From contig NZ_REFA01000011.1 in the NCBI RefSeq assembly GCF_003852705.1, positions 23,184 to 87,183 of the forward strand: a DNA stretch of 64,000 nt, in the 5' to 3' direction. The position numbers were made by a program, and so were the translations under genes. The notes below the pieces were generated by a model. That model ran no database searches. It was not told the DNA's origin and was given only the letters and a program-made list of their open reading frames with translations. The DNA comes from Amniculibacterium aquaticum. Its GTDB lineage: Bacteria; Bacteroidota; Bacteroidia; Flavobacteriales; Weeksellaceae. Below, in pieces: positions 24,797-33,820 of the stretch; position 1 is the stretch's first letter; each line of letters begins with the position of its first letter.

Positions 24797-26833
24797 ATGC
24801 AGACCGATCAAAAAAAACAAATACTTTTAGTAGGAAATCCCAATGTTGGCAAATCTACCGTTTTCAACCAATTGTGTAACCGAAAACAAAAAACCGGAAA
24901 CTATGCCGGAGTTACTGTTGCTGCCCACTCTGGAGACTATATCTATCAAGACCAAAAGGTAGAAATTGTTGACCTTCCTGGTTCGTACAGCATCTATCCA
25001 AGCTCTGAAGACGAAGCCATTTTTTCTAAATATCTGATAGACGAAGCCCATAAGTACAGCGGCGTCATCTATGTTTTGGAAGCACTAAGCATCAAAAGAG
25101 GACTTCTTTTGTTCCGACAAATTCAGGATTTGGGAATTCCGGTTCTTATATTATTGAACCAAATAGATCAAGCTGAAAAAAGAGGCATACACATCGATAT
25201 TCCTCTTTTAGAAGAAGAATTAGGAACTAAAGTTATCCCGACCAATGCCAAAGAAGGGATCGGCATTGATGAGCTTAGAAATTCCATTTACAACAACAAG
25301 TTCAGGACTTCCAACCACATATCGTTCCAAATTCCTACCGAACACAGAGGCTTGGTTTTCAAAATATTATCCGATTCTAAAGAAGAAAATCAATATAAAA
25401 TCTGGACGCTTTTGGCATCCGAAACCTATATTGCAAAATTGGAAACCGTAAGCGAACAATTGAGGGATAACGAAGAGCTAAAGTGCTTGGTTCCCAAAAG
25501 ATTGCAAACGCAAGAAACCATAAGGAGGTACTTGTCCATCGACAAAACCATCGCCAAAGTCATCAATAAAAAACCTCAGTTCAAGGAATTGCTCACGGAA
25601 AAACTGGACAAAGTTTTGGTTCATAAATTTTGGGGCTATTTATTTTTCATCTTCGTCATGCTGATGATTTTCCAAATGGTCTATTATTTGGCAGCCTATC
25701 CTATGGATTGGATTTCTAATTTTTTCCTTTGGTTTTCCGAGTTTTCAGCAGAGACACTTCCTGCTGGGCCTATCAATTCTCTAATATCTAACGGAATTAT
25801 TCCTGGGATTGGTGGGATTGTCGTTTTCGCCCCACAAATTGGGATACTTTTGTATATGCTCTATCTTTTGGAAGATTCCGGCTATATGGCGAGGGTGGTT
25901 TTCCTTATGGACCGATTGCTCAGGCCTTTCGGGTTGAGTGGTAAAAGCATTGTTCCGCTTATTTCAGGTACGGCTTGTGCCATTCCGGCCATCATGTCCA
26001 CCAGAAATATTGAGAATGTTAAAGAACGGTTGATCACCATCTTGGTAACTCCTTTTATGACTTGTTCTGCTCGATTGCCGGTGTACAGCATCATTATAGA
26101 ATTGGTGATACCGGACAAAACTTTTATCGGTATTTCTTACAAAGCCATCGCTCTTTTGGCGATGTATTTGGTCGGATTTTTCATGGCGTTGCTGTCGTCC
26201 TTTGTTTTGAAAAAAATTATTAAAAATGTTGGTAAATCCTTTTTGGTAATGGATTTGCCGACTTATAAAAAGCCTCTTTTTGGTTACGATTTCAAGATTG
26301 TATTGCAGAAAGTTTGGGAATTTATCACAGGTGCTGGGAAAATTATTTTCCTTGTTAGCATCATCATTTGGGTTTTAAGCTATTTTGGACCCGCTCAAAA
26401 ATCCGGTTCGTTTATGGATGCCGATGTCAAGCTGAAACAATCCTATTTGGCAAAAATGGGACATCAGATAGAGCCCGTCATTGCACCGTTGGGATACGAT
26501 TGGAAAATGGGAGTGGGGATCATCACCAGTTTTGCAGCTCGAGAAGTTTTTGTAGGAACAATGGCAACGCTTTATAGTTTGGACGATGAAGCTCCGGAAG
26601 GCACCATCATCGAAAAAATGAGAAACGATGTGAATGAAAATGGCGAGAAGGTCTTTTCTTTTGCAACGGGTATTTCTATATTGATGTATTATGCTTTTGC
26701 CATGCAATGCATCTCTACCATTGCCGTGGTGTACAGAGAGACAAAATCTCTGAAGTGGACTTTGATACAGTTGGTGTCCATGTCCGGTTTGGCCTATATC
26801 GTTTCGCTGGTGGTTTATCAGCTGTTTAAATAA
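24797..26833 (+). CDS. feoB: Ferrous iron transporter FeoB
   Basis: FeoB takes up Fe2+ across the inner membrane using an N-terminal G domain. The 678 residues show G1 GNPNVGKS (13-20), G3 DLPG (59-62) and G4 NQID (121-124). A helical GDI-like region follows to about 270, then the membrane domain with two Gate repeats (GTACAIPAIMSTRN and GIITSFAAREVFVGTMATLY). Length is normal for the family. It is preceded by feoA and followed after 20 bp by a FeoB-associated Cys-rich membrane protein. Confidence 0.97.
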   Translation: MQTDQKKQILLVGNPNVGKSTVFNQLCNRKQKTGNYAGVTVAAHSGDYIYQDQKVEIVDLPGSYSIYPSSEDEAIFSKYLIDEAHKYSGVIYVLEALSIKRGLLLFRQIQDLGIPVLILLNQIDQAEKRGIHIDIPLLEEELGTKVIPTNAKEGIGIDELRNSIYNNKFRTSNHISFQIPTEHRGLVFKILSDSKEENQYKIWTLLASETYIAKLETVSEQLRDNEELKCLVPKRLQTQETIRRYLSIDKTIAKVINKKPQFKELLTEKLDKVLVHKFWGYLFFIFVMLMIFQMVYYLAAYPMDWISNFFLWFSEFSAETLPAGPINSLISNGIIPGIGGIVVFAPQIGILLYMLYLLEDSGYMARVVFLMDRLLRPFGLSGKSIVPLISGTACAIPAIMSTRNIENVKERLITILVTPFMTCSARLPVYSIIIELVIPDKTFIGISYKAIALLAMYLVGFFMALLSSFVLKKIIKNVGKSFLVMDLPTYKKPLFGYDFKIVLQKVWEFITGAGKIIFLVSIIIWVLSYFGPAQKSGSFMDADVKLKQSYLAKMGHQIEPVIAPLGYDWKMGVGIITSFAAREVFVGTMATLYSLDDEAPEGTIIEKMRNDVNENGEKVFSFATGISILMYYAFAMQCISTIAVVYRETKSLKWTLIQLVSMSGLAYIVSLVVYQLFK

Positions 26834-26853
26834 GTCATTAAAAATCAATAATA

Positions 26854-26997
26854 ATGGATTCTCTAACCGTTCAGTACATCGTATTAGCCGTAGTATTTGT
26901 CTTGGCGTGTTATTATTTTTACAGATACATTAGAAAAAGTTTTGTGAAAAAAGATGGTGGAAAAGATAAAGATTGTGGCAGAGGCTGCTGCTCTTGA
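26854..26997 (+). CDS. FeoB-associated Cys-rich membrane protein
   Basis: This 47-residue protein has one membrane helix at about 7-24 (QYIVLAVVFVLACYYFY), a basic linker and a cysteine-rich tail ending DCGRGCCS. The architecture matches the short FeoB-associated proteins that follow feoB in many Bacteroidetes and Firmicutes; a role like FeoC is suspected but unproven. ATG start 20 bp after feoB; a terminator follows. Confidence 0.85.
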   Translation: MDSLTVQYIVLAVVFVLACYYFYRYIRKSFVKKDGGKDKDCGRGCCS

Positions 26998-27014
26998 GTT
27001 TATGATATAAATTT

Positions 27015-27058
27015 AAAAAAAAACTTCCAATGCAAGAGCATTTGGGAGTTTTTTTTTG
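27015..27058 (+). terminator. Terminator of the feo operon
   Basis: An imperfect stem from AACTTCCAATGC (27022-27033) and GCATTTGGGAGTT (27038-27050), with a 4-base loop and a run of T. Confidence 0.75.
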
Positions 27059-27082
27059 AATACTAATTGTAAATTTTTTAAC

Positions 27083-27223
27083 ATGAATCTGTTCCTTAAA
27101 GGACACAACCTCCTGAATGTAAAAAGCATTCAGACCTACGGCATTAACAATATTTCCGAAAGTTTGTATGAGCAAAGGCTGATGACCATGTCCATGTTGA
27201 TTGGAGCTACAAAGAATTTTTAA
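27083..27223 (+). CDS. Possible 46-residue protein, unrecognised
   Basis: An ATG-started frame encodes MNLFLKGHNLLNVKSIQTYG and so on to IGATKNF. It lies alone between the feo terminator and a second hairpin terminator at 27229-27260, which suggests a short transcript. I recognise no domain; it has no signal peptide or membrane helix. It could be a remnant of a larger gene or a chance frame. The rest of the stretch from 26998 to 27358 holds only the two terminators and an imperfect inverted repeat near 27291-27350. Confidence 0.3.
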   Translation: MNLFLKGHNLLNVKSIQTYGINNISESLYEQRLMTMSMLIGATKNF

Positions 27224-27228
27224 ATAAA

Positions 27229-27262
27229 AAGGCCGTCTCACAACTCGTGAAAACGGCCTTTA
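27229..27262. terminator. Hairpin terminator between the small frame and sufD
   Basis: A stem of AAGGCCGT (27229-27236) and ACGGCCTT (27253-27260), flanked by A and T runs. It may end both the rightward small transcript and the leftward suf operon. Confidence 0.75.
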
Positions 27263-27358
27263 CTTTATGAAATTTCCCGTATCTTTATTTGAGAAAGGTA
27301 TTCGATTAAACGATGTTCAATCCTCGTTATTTGGCAACGATACGCCTTTCGTTCAGTA

Positions 27359-28639
27359 TTAAAAGCTTAAATCTACTTCTAATTTTTCCGCCAAAAGACT
27401 GGAAACTTTATCTTTTAATTGTTCGATGTCTATATTTTGCATGGTATCGTTAGCAAAAGCATACAGCAACAACGCTTGTGCTTCATTTTTAGAGATACCT
27501 CTGGCTCTAAGGTAGAACATGGCATCTTCATTCAACTGGCCTACCGTACAACCGTGTGAGCATTTTACATCATCTGCAAAAATTTCCAGCTGAGGTTTGG
27601 TGTCTATGGTTGCCCCTTCGTTCAGCAAGATGTTGTTGTTTTGTTGATAAGCATTGGTTTTCTGAGCAATTTTATCCACAAAAACTTTTCCGTTGAATAC
27701 GCCTTTTGCTTGGTCTTTAAAGATGCCTTTATAGTTTTGGTACGACTCGCAGTTAGGTTGTTTGTGGTGCACGGCAGTATGATGGTCCACCAATTGATTG
27801 TCACCAATAATGGTAATTCCGTTCATAAAAGAGTTGATGTTCTCTCCTGCATGGATGAAGTCCAAATTATTTCTCACCAATTTACCACCAAAACTGAAGG
27901 TGTTCACAGTAGCCAAGCTGTCTCGGTCTTGTTTGGCAAATGTATGATCGATAAGGTAAGTGGTTTGGCTGTCGTTTTGCAATTTGTGCCAATCGGCTTT
28001 GGCATTTTTTCCGACAAAAATTTCGGTAACCGAATTGGTCAATACAAAAGAATTGTCGTAGTTGTGATGGCTTTCAATAATCTCTACGGCTGCACCGTCT
28101 TCTACCACCAATAAGTTGTGTGGGTTGTAGAAGGTGTTTTCTTCTTGGTTTTGTGACAGGTAGAATACATGAATTGGTCTTTCTATTCTTGTATTTTTTG
28201 GTACATGAAGTACGAAACCGTTCTTGGTTAGGGCCTCATTCAGTTGGCAAAAAGCATTTTCCGAAGAGGTTAAGGTATGAAGATACCCTTTTAAAAAATC
28301 AGAATATTCTTTATTTTCCAAAGCATTCTTCAAGGTTAGGACTTTAGCACTTTCAATAGAAATTTTGGAAAGTTCTGGGTGCATTATTCCGTTTACAAAT
28401 ACCAAGAAATCAAAATGCTCCTCGCCCAAATGCAAATCATCCAATTGTCTTTTGGTAATGTTGTGCGCTTGGTTTGGGGCGAAATTATAGTCTTTCTCCG
28501 TAATTTCTTTTAGGTGGGTATATTTGTATTCTTCGTCTTTTTTGGTAGGAAATCCTAAAGCTAAAAAATTCTCTAAAGCCTTAAGTTTTTCTCCTGAAAG
28601 TGAAGGTTTTATTCGTTCAATTTGTTCGTATAGACTCAT
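27359..28639 (-). CDS. sufD: Fe-S cluster assembly protein SufD
   Basis: SufD is the SufB paralog of the SufBC2D scaffold that builds Fe-S clusters in the cytoplasm. The 426-residue protein has the helical N-terminal part (FPTKKDEEYKYTHLKEI) and the right-handed beta-helix core. The conserved C-terminal signature is DDVKCSHGCTVGQLNEDAMFYLRARGI. It is last in the leftward order sufA-like, sufB, sufC, sufD, 62 bp after sufC. sufS and sufE are not adjacent. Confidence 0.96.
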   Translation of the reverse strand: MSLYEQIERIKPSLSGEKLKALENFLALGFPTKKDEEYKYTHLKEITEKDYNFAPNQAHNITKRQLDDLHLGEEHFDFLVFVNGIMHPELSKISIESAKVLTLKNALENKEYSDFLKGYLHTLTSSENAFCQLNEALTKNGFVLHVPKNTRIERPIHVFYLSQNQEENTFYNPHNLLVVEDGAAVEIIESHHNYDNSFVLTNSVTEIFVGKNAKADWHKLQNDSQTTYLIDHTFAKQDRDSLATVNTFSFGGKLVRNNLDFIHAGENINSFMNGITIIGDNQLVDHHTAVHHKQPNCESYQNYKGIFKDQAKGVFNGKVFVDKIAQKTNAYQQNNNILLNEGATIDTKPQLEIFADDVKCSHGCTVGQLNEDAMFYLRARGISKNEAQALLLYAFANDTMQNIDIEQLKDKVSSLLAEKLEVDLSF

Positions 28640-28701
28640 AATAGCTAGATTGTGTGAGTTTTATTGTTGAATTTGGAATGGGAGTATGAAAGAATCTAAG
28701 A

Positions 28702-29445
28702 TTAGTTTACCAACCAATCGTATCCTTTTTCTTCTAGTTCCAAAGCCAAGTTTTTGTCACCGGTTTTGATGATTTTACCATCGGCCAAAACATGCACAAA
28801 ATCCGGTTGTATATAGTCCAACAATCTTTGGTAGTGAGTGATAAGCAACACCGCATTTCCTTCGTTTTTAAAAGAATTGACACCGTCTGCGACAATTCTT
28901 AGGGCATCGATATCCAATCCAGAATCGGTTTCGTCCAAGATGGCCAACTTAGGATCCAACATCAACATTTGGAAAATTTCGTTTCTTTTCTTTTCACCTC
29001 CAGAGAAGCCTTCGTTCAGAGATCTACCTAAAAATTCTTTTTTTATGCCTAATTTCTCAGAATTTTTACGCACCAATGCCAACATGTCTTTAGCAGACAT
29101 TTCAGGCTCTCCTTTTGATTTTCTGGTTTCGTTGATGGCCGCTTTGATAAAGTTGGTTACCGTAACTCCCGGTATTTCTACAGGATATTGGAAGGATAGG
29201 AAAATCCCTTTGTGAGCTCTTTCTTCCGGAGCATCTTCTACGATGTTTTCGCCTTCAAAAAGGATTTCGCCACCGGTAACTTCATAATCTTCTTTTCCTG
29301 CAATAACAGAAGAGAGTGTGGATTTTCCAGCACCATTTGGTCCCATAATCGCGTGTACCTCTCCCGGTTTTATTTCTAAATTAATTCCTTTTAATATTTG
29401 TTTGCCCTCTTCAATCTGAGCTTGTAGATTATTTATTTTTAACAT
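28702..29445 (-). CDS. sufC: Fe-S cluster assembly ATPase SufC
   Basis: SufC is the ABC-type ATPase that drives conformational changes of SufB-SufD. The 247 residues show Walker A GPNGAGKST (35-43), the ABC signature NEGFSGGEKKRNEI, and Walker B LAILDETDSGLDIDAL. There is no membrane partner, as expected for this soluble ABC protein. It lies between sufB (99-bp gap) and sufD (62-bp gap) in one leftward operon. Confidence 0.97.
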   Translation of the reverse strand: MLKINNLQAQIEEGKQILKGINLEIKPGEVHAIMGPNGAGKSTLSSVIAGKEDYEVTGGEILFEGENIVEDAPEERAHKGIFLSFQYPVEIPGVTVTNFIKAAINETRKSKGEPEMSAKDMLALVRKNSEKLGIKKEFLGRSLNEGFSGGEKKRNEIFQMLMLDPKLAILDETDSGLDIDALRIVADGVNSFKNEGNAVLLITHYQRLLDYIQPDFVHVLADGKIIKTGDKNLALELEEKGYDWLVN

Positions 29446-29544
29446 TTTATTTTTTCTTTTGAATTGTGTTGAATTGATTATCCTGCATGGTGATGCAATA
29501 CAATAGCAACGGTTATATACTACTTTATTTGAAAGGTAAATTTG

Positions 29545-30993
29545 TTATCCTACACTTCCTTCCAACGAAATTTCTAATAATTTTTGTGCTTCGATGGCAA
29601 ATTCCATTGGGAGCTTGTTCAGGACTTCTTTTCCAAATCCGTTTACGATTAGGGCAATGGCCTTCTCCGTGTTGATACCTCTTTGGTTGCAGTAGAAAAT
29701 TTGATCTTCTCCAATTTTAGAAGTCGTAGCTTCGTGTTCCAATTGTGCCGTAGGATCTTTAATTTCGATATACGGGAAAGTATGTGCACCACAATCATTC
29801 CCCATTAATAAGGAGTCGCATTGCGAGAAGTTTCTAGCCCCTTTTGCTGTTGGCATTACTTTTACCAAACCTCTGTACGAGTTGTTGGATTTACCAGCAG
29901 ATATTCCTTTGGAAATAATTGTAGATCTCGTGTTTTTCCCAATATGGATCATCTTGGTACCGGTATCGGCATATTGATGGTTGTTGGTTACAGCAATCGA
30001 ATAAAATTCTCCAATGGAATTGTCTCCTTTTAGGATGCACGATGGATATTTCCAAGTAACGGCAGAACCTGTCTCTACCTGTGTCCAAGATATTTTTGCA
30101 TTGCGTTCTGCCAAACCTCTTTTGGTTACAAAGTTGAACACCCCACCTTTACCATCGGCATCACCGGGATACCAGTTTTGTACGGTAGAATATTTTATTT
30201 CGGCTCCGTCCATGGCGATAAGTTCGACCACAGCGGCGTGCAATTGGTTTTCGTCTCTCGAAGGTGCTGTACAACCTTCCAAATAAGAAACATACGACCC
30301 TTCATCGGCCACCAAAAGTGTTCTTTCAAACTGACCGGTACCTTCTTTATTGATACGGAAATAGGTCGAAAGTTCCATAGGACATTTGATGCCTTTTGGA
30401 ATGTAGCAGAAGCTGCCGTCAGAAAATACAGCCGAGTTGAGTGCTGCATAAAAATTATCTCCTCTTGGTACAACTTTGCCAATGTATTTTTTCACCAAAT
30501 CCGGATATTCTTTGATCGCTTCGGACATGGAGCAGAAAATAATACCTTTTTCTTTTAGCGTTTCCTGAAAAGTTGTTTTTACGGAAACCGAGTCAATGAC
30601 AAGATCTACCGCCACATTGGTCAGTCTTTTTTGCTCTTCGATATTGATGCCCAATTTCTCAAAGGTTTTCAACAATTCCGGATCCACCTCGTCCAAGCTG
30701 TTCAGTTGAGGTTTCTTTTTCGGAGCTGCATAGTATTTTATAGCCTGAAAATCAGGTTTTTCGTATTTGACATTGGCCCAGTTGGGTTCTTCCATTTTTT
30801 GCCAAATTCTAAAGGATTCCAAGCGCCACTCGGTCATCCATTCCGGTTCTTCTTTTTTCTCAGAAATCATTCTAACGATATCTTCAGAAAGTCCTGTTGG
30901 GAAATCCTCGTATTCGATATCGGTATAAAATCCGGCTTCGTATTGTTTATTTTCCAGATCAATCCTTAGATCGTCTTCTGTGTATTTTGCCAT
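29545..30993 (-). CDS. sufB: Fe-S cluster assembly protein SufB
   Basis: SufB carries the nascent Fe-S cluster on the SufBCD scaffold. The 482-residue protein is the usual length and shows the beta-helix core. Signature segments are [35 protein letters not shown] and the C-terminal [18 protein letters not shown] with [20 protein letters not shown] start; 109 bp after the sufA-like gene with no terminator seen. Confidence 0.97.
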   Translation of the reverse strand: MAKYTEDDLRIDLENKQYEAGFYTDIEYEDFPTGLSEDIVRMISEKKEEPEWMTEWRLESFRIWQKMEEPNWANVKYEKPDFQAIKYYAAPKKKPQLNSLDEVDPELLKTFEKLGINIEEQKRLTNVAVDLVIDSVSVKTTFQETLKEKGIIFCSMSEAIKEYPDLVKKYIGKVVPRGDNFYAALNSAVFSDGSFCYIPKGIKCPMELSTYFRINKEGTGQFERTLLVADEGSYVSYLEGCTAPSRDENQLHAAVVELIAMDGAEIKYSTVQNWYPGDADGKGGVFNFVTKRGLAERNAKISWTQVETGSAVTWKYPSCILKGDNSIGEFYSIAVTNNHQYADTGTKMIHIGKNTRSTIISKGISAGKSNNSYRGLVKVMPTAKGARNFSQCDSLLMGNDCGAHTFPYIEIKDPTAQLEHEATTSKIGEDQIFYCNQRGINTEKAIALIVNGFGKEVLNKLPMEFAIEAQKLLEISLEGSVG

Positions 30994-31102
30994 AAATGAA
31001 TTATGAAATTAATAAGTAAGGTTTTTGTAAAAATGAAATACTGTATTATGATTTCACGATGTATGTAAAAGGAAAGATTTTGTCTATCCTTAATTTTTTT
31101 TT

Positions 31103-31432
31103 CTAAAGCGAAAAGCTCTCGCCACAGCCACAAGTTCTGGACGCATTCGGATTTTGGAAGACAAAACCTTTCCCGTTTAGTCCTCCGGAGAACTCCAAAA
31201 CCGTACCTGCGAGGTACAAAATGGATTTTTTATCAATGATGATTTTTATTCCGTTGTCTTCAAAAACTTGGTCGGCATCGCTTTTTTGATTGTCGAATTT
31301 TAAGACATATTCCAAACCGCTGCAACCGCCACTTTTTACACCAACCCTGATAAAATCTAGGCTGGGATCGAATCCGTCTTCTGTCATCAATTGTACTGCT
31401 TTAAGTTTTGCAGTATCAGATACTTTGATCAT
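31103..31432 (-). CDS. sufA: A-type Fe-S carrier (SufA/IscA/ErpA-like)
   Basis: A-type carriers receive clusters from SufBCD and hand them to apoproteins. The 109-residue HesB-like protein has the three conserved cysteines: Cys37 (SGGCSGLEY) and Cys101/Cys103 (TCGCGES). It opens the leftward suf operon; the promoter region upstream has a TAnnTTTG element and a Fur-like repeat. The exact subtype cannot be told from sequence alone; SufA is chosen from context. Confidence 0.88.
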   Translation of the reverse strand: MIKVSDTAKLKAVQLMTEDGFDPSLDFIRVGVKSGGCSGLEYVLKFDNQKSDADQVFEDNGIKIIIDKKSILYLAGTVLEFSGGLNGKGFVFQNPNASRTCGCGESFSL

Positions 31433-31443
31433 CTCAATTTTTA

Positions 31444-31460
31444 TTTAGAATGATTTTAGA
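31444..31460. promoter_or_regulatory. Fur-family-like inverted repeat at the suf operon start
   Basis: TTTAGAATGATTTTAGA differs at only two bases from the perfect repeat at the mreB promoter. It lies just downstream of the minus-strand -7 element at 31464-31471, overlapping the expected transcription start. Confidence 0.5.
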
Positions 31461-31463
31461 TTG

Positions 31464-31471
31464 CAAAAGTA
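31464..31471 (-). promoter_or_regulatory. suf operon promoter, -7 element
   Basis: TACTTTTG on the minus strand matches TAnnTTTG, 32 bp before the sufA-like ATG. Confidence 0.5.
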
Positions 31472-31524
31472 CAAACAATATAACAGATTAAAAAATTTGA
31501 AGTTTTGTTTTAACTATTTTTATC

Positions 31525-31555
31525 ATTGATGAGATTTAACTTATTCCTACTTTTG
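31525..31555 (+). promoter_or_regulatory. Promoter of GLPGLI copy 6
   Basis: ATTG (31525-31528), a 19-bp spacer and TACTTTTG (31548-31555) form a near-consensus Bacteroidetes promoter 26 bp before the ATG. Confidence 0.65.
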
Positions 31556-31580
31556 TTATCCAACGATTAAATAATTATTT

Positions 31581-32408
31581 ATGAAAAATGTTTTTCTAAC
31601 CCTCGCTATGGGATTTTTTTCTTTGAACTTTGCACAAAACTCCCGATTTGTGTACGAAGTGCATATGAAAACCGATTCCATCAATAGAAACAACACCAAA
31701 ACCGAGTTGGCTTATTTGGACAATGATGGAAAAAAATCGTTGTTCTATGCAGAGAAAAGAATAAAAAGAGATTCTATTATGCGGGTGGCTTTCCAATCCC
31801 AAGGAACCATAAGACCGGACAGAAATGCCATGGAAAACCTAAGATCGGAGATTAATTATACCATAGAAAAGGATCTTGCAAACCAAAAAGTGGACTACAA
31901 AGACCGTATTGCCAGAGACATTTATACCTACACGGAAGACCGACCAATGAACTGGAAAATACAATCTGAAACGGCTGTTATTGGTGATTATAAAGCCCAA
32001 AAAGCCGAGTTGGATTTTGGCGGAAGGCATTGGACGGCTTGGTTTACACAAGACATACCTTTTATGGACGGACCGTATAAATTTCATGGACTTCCGGGTT
32101 TAATTATTAAAATGGAAGACAGCAAAGGCGATTATGCTTTTCTTTTGAAGGAAACCAAGAAAATTGGAGAACTTCCGAATCTGAGCAATATGGGTAACAT
32201 CATAAAGGTTAACAGAAAAGAGTATCTGAAACAGCAAGAAAAATTTAAAAAAGATCCTGCGTCATTCTTTACCCAATCCGGAGGTAGAGGTCCTGGTATG
32301 CACACAGGCCCAATGAGAGGTGGTAACTCTGGAGATATGAGAAAAAGAATGGAAGAAAGAGCTAAAGAAGAACAGAAAAACAACAATAACCCGTTGGAAT
32401 TGCAGTAA
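31581..32408 (+). CDS. GLPGLI family secreted protein (copy 6)
   Basis: The 275-residue protein has a signal peptide ending near SLNFAQ and the strand NSRFVYEVHMK. The core GRHWTAWFTQDIPFMDGPYKFHGLPGLIIKMEDSKGDYAF is at about residues 148-185. A Gly/Arg/Met-rich segment (SGGRGPGMHTGPMRGGNSGDM) precedes the end NNNNPLELQ. It stands alone, 7 kb from the other five copies and divergent from the suf operon, with its own promoter. Function unknown. Confidence 0.92.
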   Translation: MKNVFLTLAMGFFSLNFAQNSRFVYEVHMKTDSINRNNTKTELAYLDNDGKKSLFYAEKRIKRDSIMRVAFQSQGTIRPDRNAMENLRSEINYTIEKDLANQKVDYKDRIARDIYTYTEDRPMNWKIQSETAVIGDYKAQKAELDFGGRHWTAWFTQDIPFMDGPYKFHGLPGLIIKMEDSKGDYAFLLKETKKIGELPNLSNMGNIIKVNRKEYLKQQEKFKKDPASFFTQSGGRGPGMHTGPMRGGNSGDMRKRMEERAKEEQKNNNNPLELQ

Positions 32409-32605
32409 TTGCAAATGCGCTAACTCTTTATAAAATTGTATTTTTTTTCGACATTAAACCGCATTTCTTCTTTACCATTTGGATGAAGTTGTTGAAAGTA
32501 AATTATATTAATGAACGACCCAAACCAAACATTATGAGTCTTTTAGAGCATCAGTATTTTACTTTTAACAACTTCATAAATTTTATACGGCCTCTTAAAA
32601 AATCT

Positions 32606-33355
32606 TTATTTTTTATGGATCATTCTTGGTTCGGCCTGAGCTTTAGGATAGATGCAGATCTCGGCAATAGACACACGATCCGGAGCATTAACACAATAAG
32701 AGATGGCATCGGCAATATCTTCGGCTTTTAAGGCTTCATATCCTGCATAGACCGAAGCTGCTCGGCTTTCGTTGCCCTTGAAACGAACTTTAGAAAAGTC
32801 GGTTTCTACGGCTCCGGGTTGTATGTTGCTTACTTTTATTCCAAATTCTGTCAATTCTATACGCATTCCTTCAGAAATAACATCTACGGCTTTTTTAGAT
32901 GCACAATAGACCACGCCACCAGCATAAGTTTGTCTCGCTGCGACCGAAGAAATATTGATGATATGTCCTGACTTTTGGGTTTTCATCAAATTGATAATCG
33001 GTTTAGAAACATAGAGCAATCCTTTTACATTTCCGTCCATCATGGCATCCCAGTCGGAGATATCCCCGTCAGAAATAGCTTCGAGTCCGTGAGCATTTCC
33101 TGCATTGTTGACCAAAACATCAATATTTTTCCAGCTTTCATCCAATTCATCCATCGCTTTTCGAATTTCGTCTTGGTTTCTAACATCAAAAACTAAGGTT
33201 TTTACTTCGGTTATTTTACCCAATTCATTGGCCAAATTGTCTAAAATGGATTTTCTTCGTCCACAAATAATCAGGCGATTTCCTTGTTTTGCGAACAATT
33301 TTGCGGTTGCTTTTCCTATACCAGAAGTTGCTCCTGTAATGAAGATGGTTTTCAT
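32606..33355 (-). CDS. Short-chain dehydrogenase/reductase (YdfG-like)
   Basis: The 249-residue classical SDR has the cofactor motif TGATSGIG (8-15), NNAG (83-86) and the catalytic Ser137, Tyr150 and Lys154 (SSVAA...YCASK). The sequence pattern, including CGRRKSILDNL and FDVRNQDEI, resembles NADP-dependent serine/3-hydroxy acid dehydrogenases of the YdfG type; the real substrate is not known. The ATG at 33355 is chosen because it starts the first beta strand. It is a single leftward gene. Confidence 0.88.
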   Translation of the reverse strand: MKTIFITGATSGIGKATAKLFAKQGNRLIICGRRKSILDNLANELGKITEVKTLVFDVRNQDEIRKAMDELDESWKNIDVLVNNAGNAHGLEAISDGDISDWDAMMDGNVKGLLYVSKPIINLMKTQKSGHIINISSVAARQTYAGGVVYCASKKAVDVISEGMRIELTEFGIKVSNIQPGAVETDFSKVRFKGNESRAASVYAGYEALKAEDIADAISYCVNAPDRVSIAEICIYPKAQAEPRMIHKK

Positions 33356-33658
33356 AATTTTATAAAATTGATGGTTTTTTGGGGTTACTGTCAAAGATTG
33401 TTTTTAATTTCAATCAAAAGTATTATTTTTTATCCGAAACCATCTTTTTATCAGTCATACTTTTGATATTCTTTTATTTTTTTTCATTTTGCTTAAAAGC
33501 AAGGAGTATCGTTTTGTATTTTTATGTTTTAAAAAAGCTACTTTCAAAATTTTCCTTTTTTTAGTTGTATTTTAAGAAAAAATAAATATATTTGCACCAC
33601 AATTTTTCACCCAAAAAAAATATTTATATTTTTATTCGGGAGGTAAATAAAAAATATT
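33356..33658. other. AT-rich spacer upstream of tRNA-Asp
   Basis: About 300 bp with no convincing coding sequence. GTTG at 33564-33567, a 19-bp spacer and TATATTTG at 33587-33594 form a near-consensus promoter for the tRNA, with an expected leader of about 60 bases. Confidence 0.6.
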
Positions 33659-33732
33659 GATCCGGTAGTTCAGTTGGTTAGAATGCCGCCCTGTCACGGC
33701 GGAGGTCGCGGGTTCGAGTCCCGTCCGGATCG
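33659..33732 (+). tRNA. tRNA-Asp (anticodon GTC)
   Basis: A 74-base cloverleaf: acceptor GATCCGG pairs with CCGGATC. The anticodon stem CCGCC/GGCGG encloses CTGTCAC with anticodon GTC at 33693-33695. The T arm GCGGG-TTCGAGT-CCCGT is intact. Discriminator G; the CCA end is not encoded. Confidence 0.97.
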
Positions 33733-33764
33733 CAAGTAAAAAGGTAATTTTTACAAAAAAAACG

Positions 33765-33797
33765 GAAGCTGTACTTTAAAGTCAGCTTCTTTTTTTA
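33765..33797. terminator. Bidirectional terminator between tRNA-Asp and yraN
   Basis: A stem of GAAGCTG-T-ACTTT with its complement (33765-33788), preceded by an A run and followed by a T run, between convergent transcripts. Confidence 0.75.
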
Positions 33798-33820
33798 TTC
33801 TTGTATTTCAAAATAAAACC

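Noticed and set aside
26930..27241. A 103-residue minus-strand frame across the end of the feo operon
   Set aside because: It runs antisense through the FeoB-associated gene and through two terminator hairpins; composition is not protein-like.
32483..32731. A plus-strand frame between GLPGLI copy 6 and the SDR gene
   Set aside because: Half of it is antisense to the SDR coding region and the rest has no homologous character.
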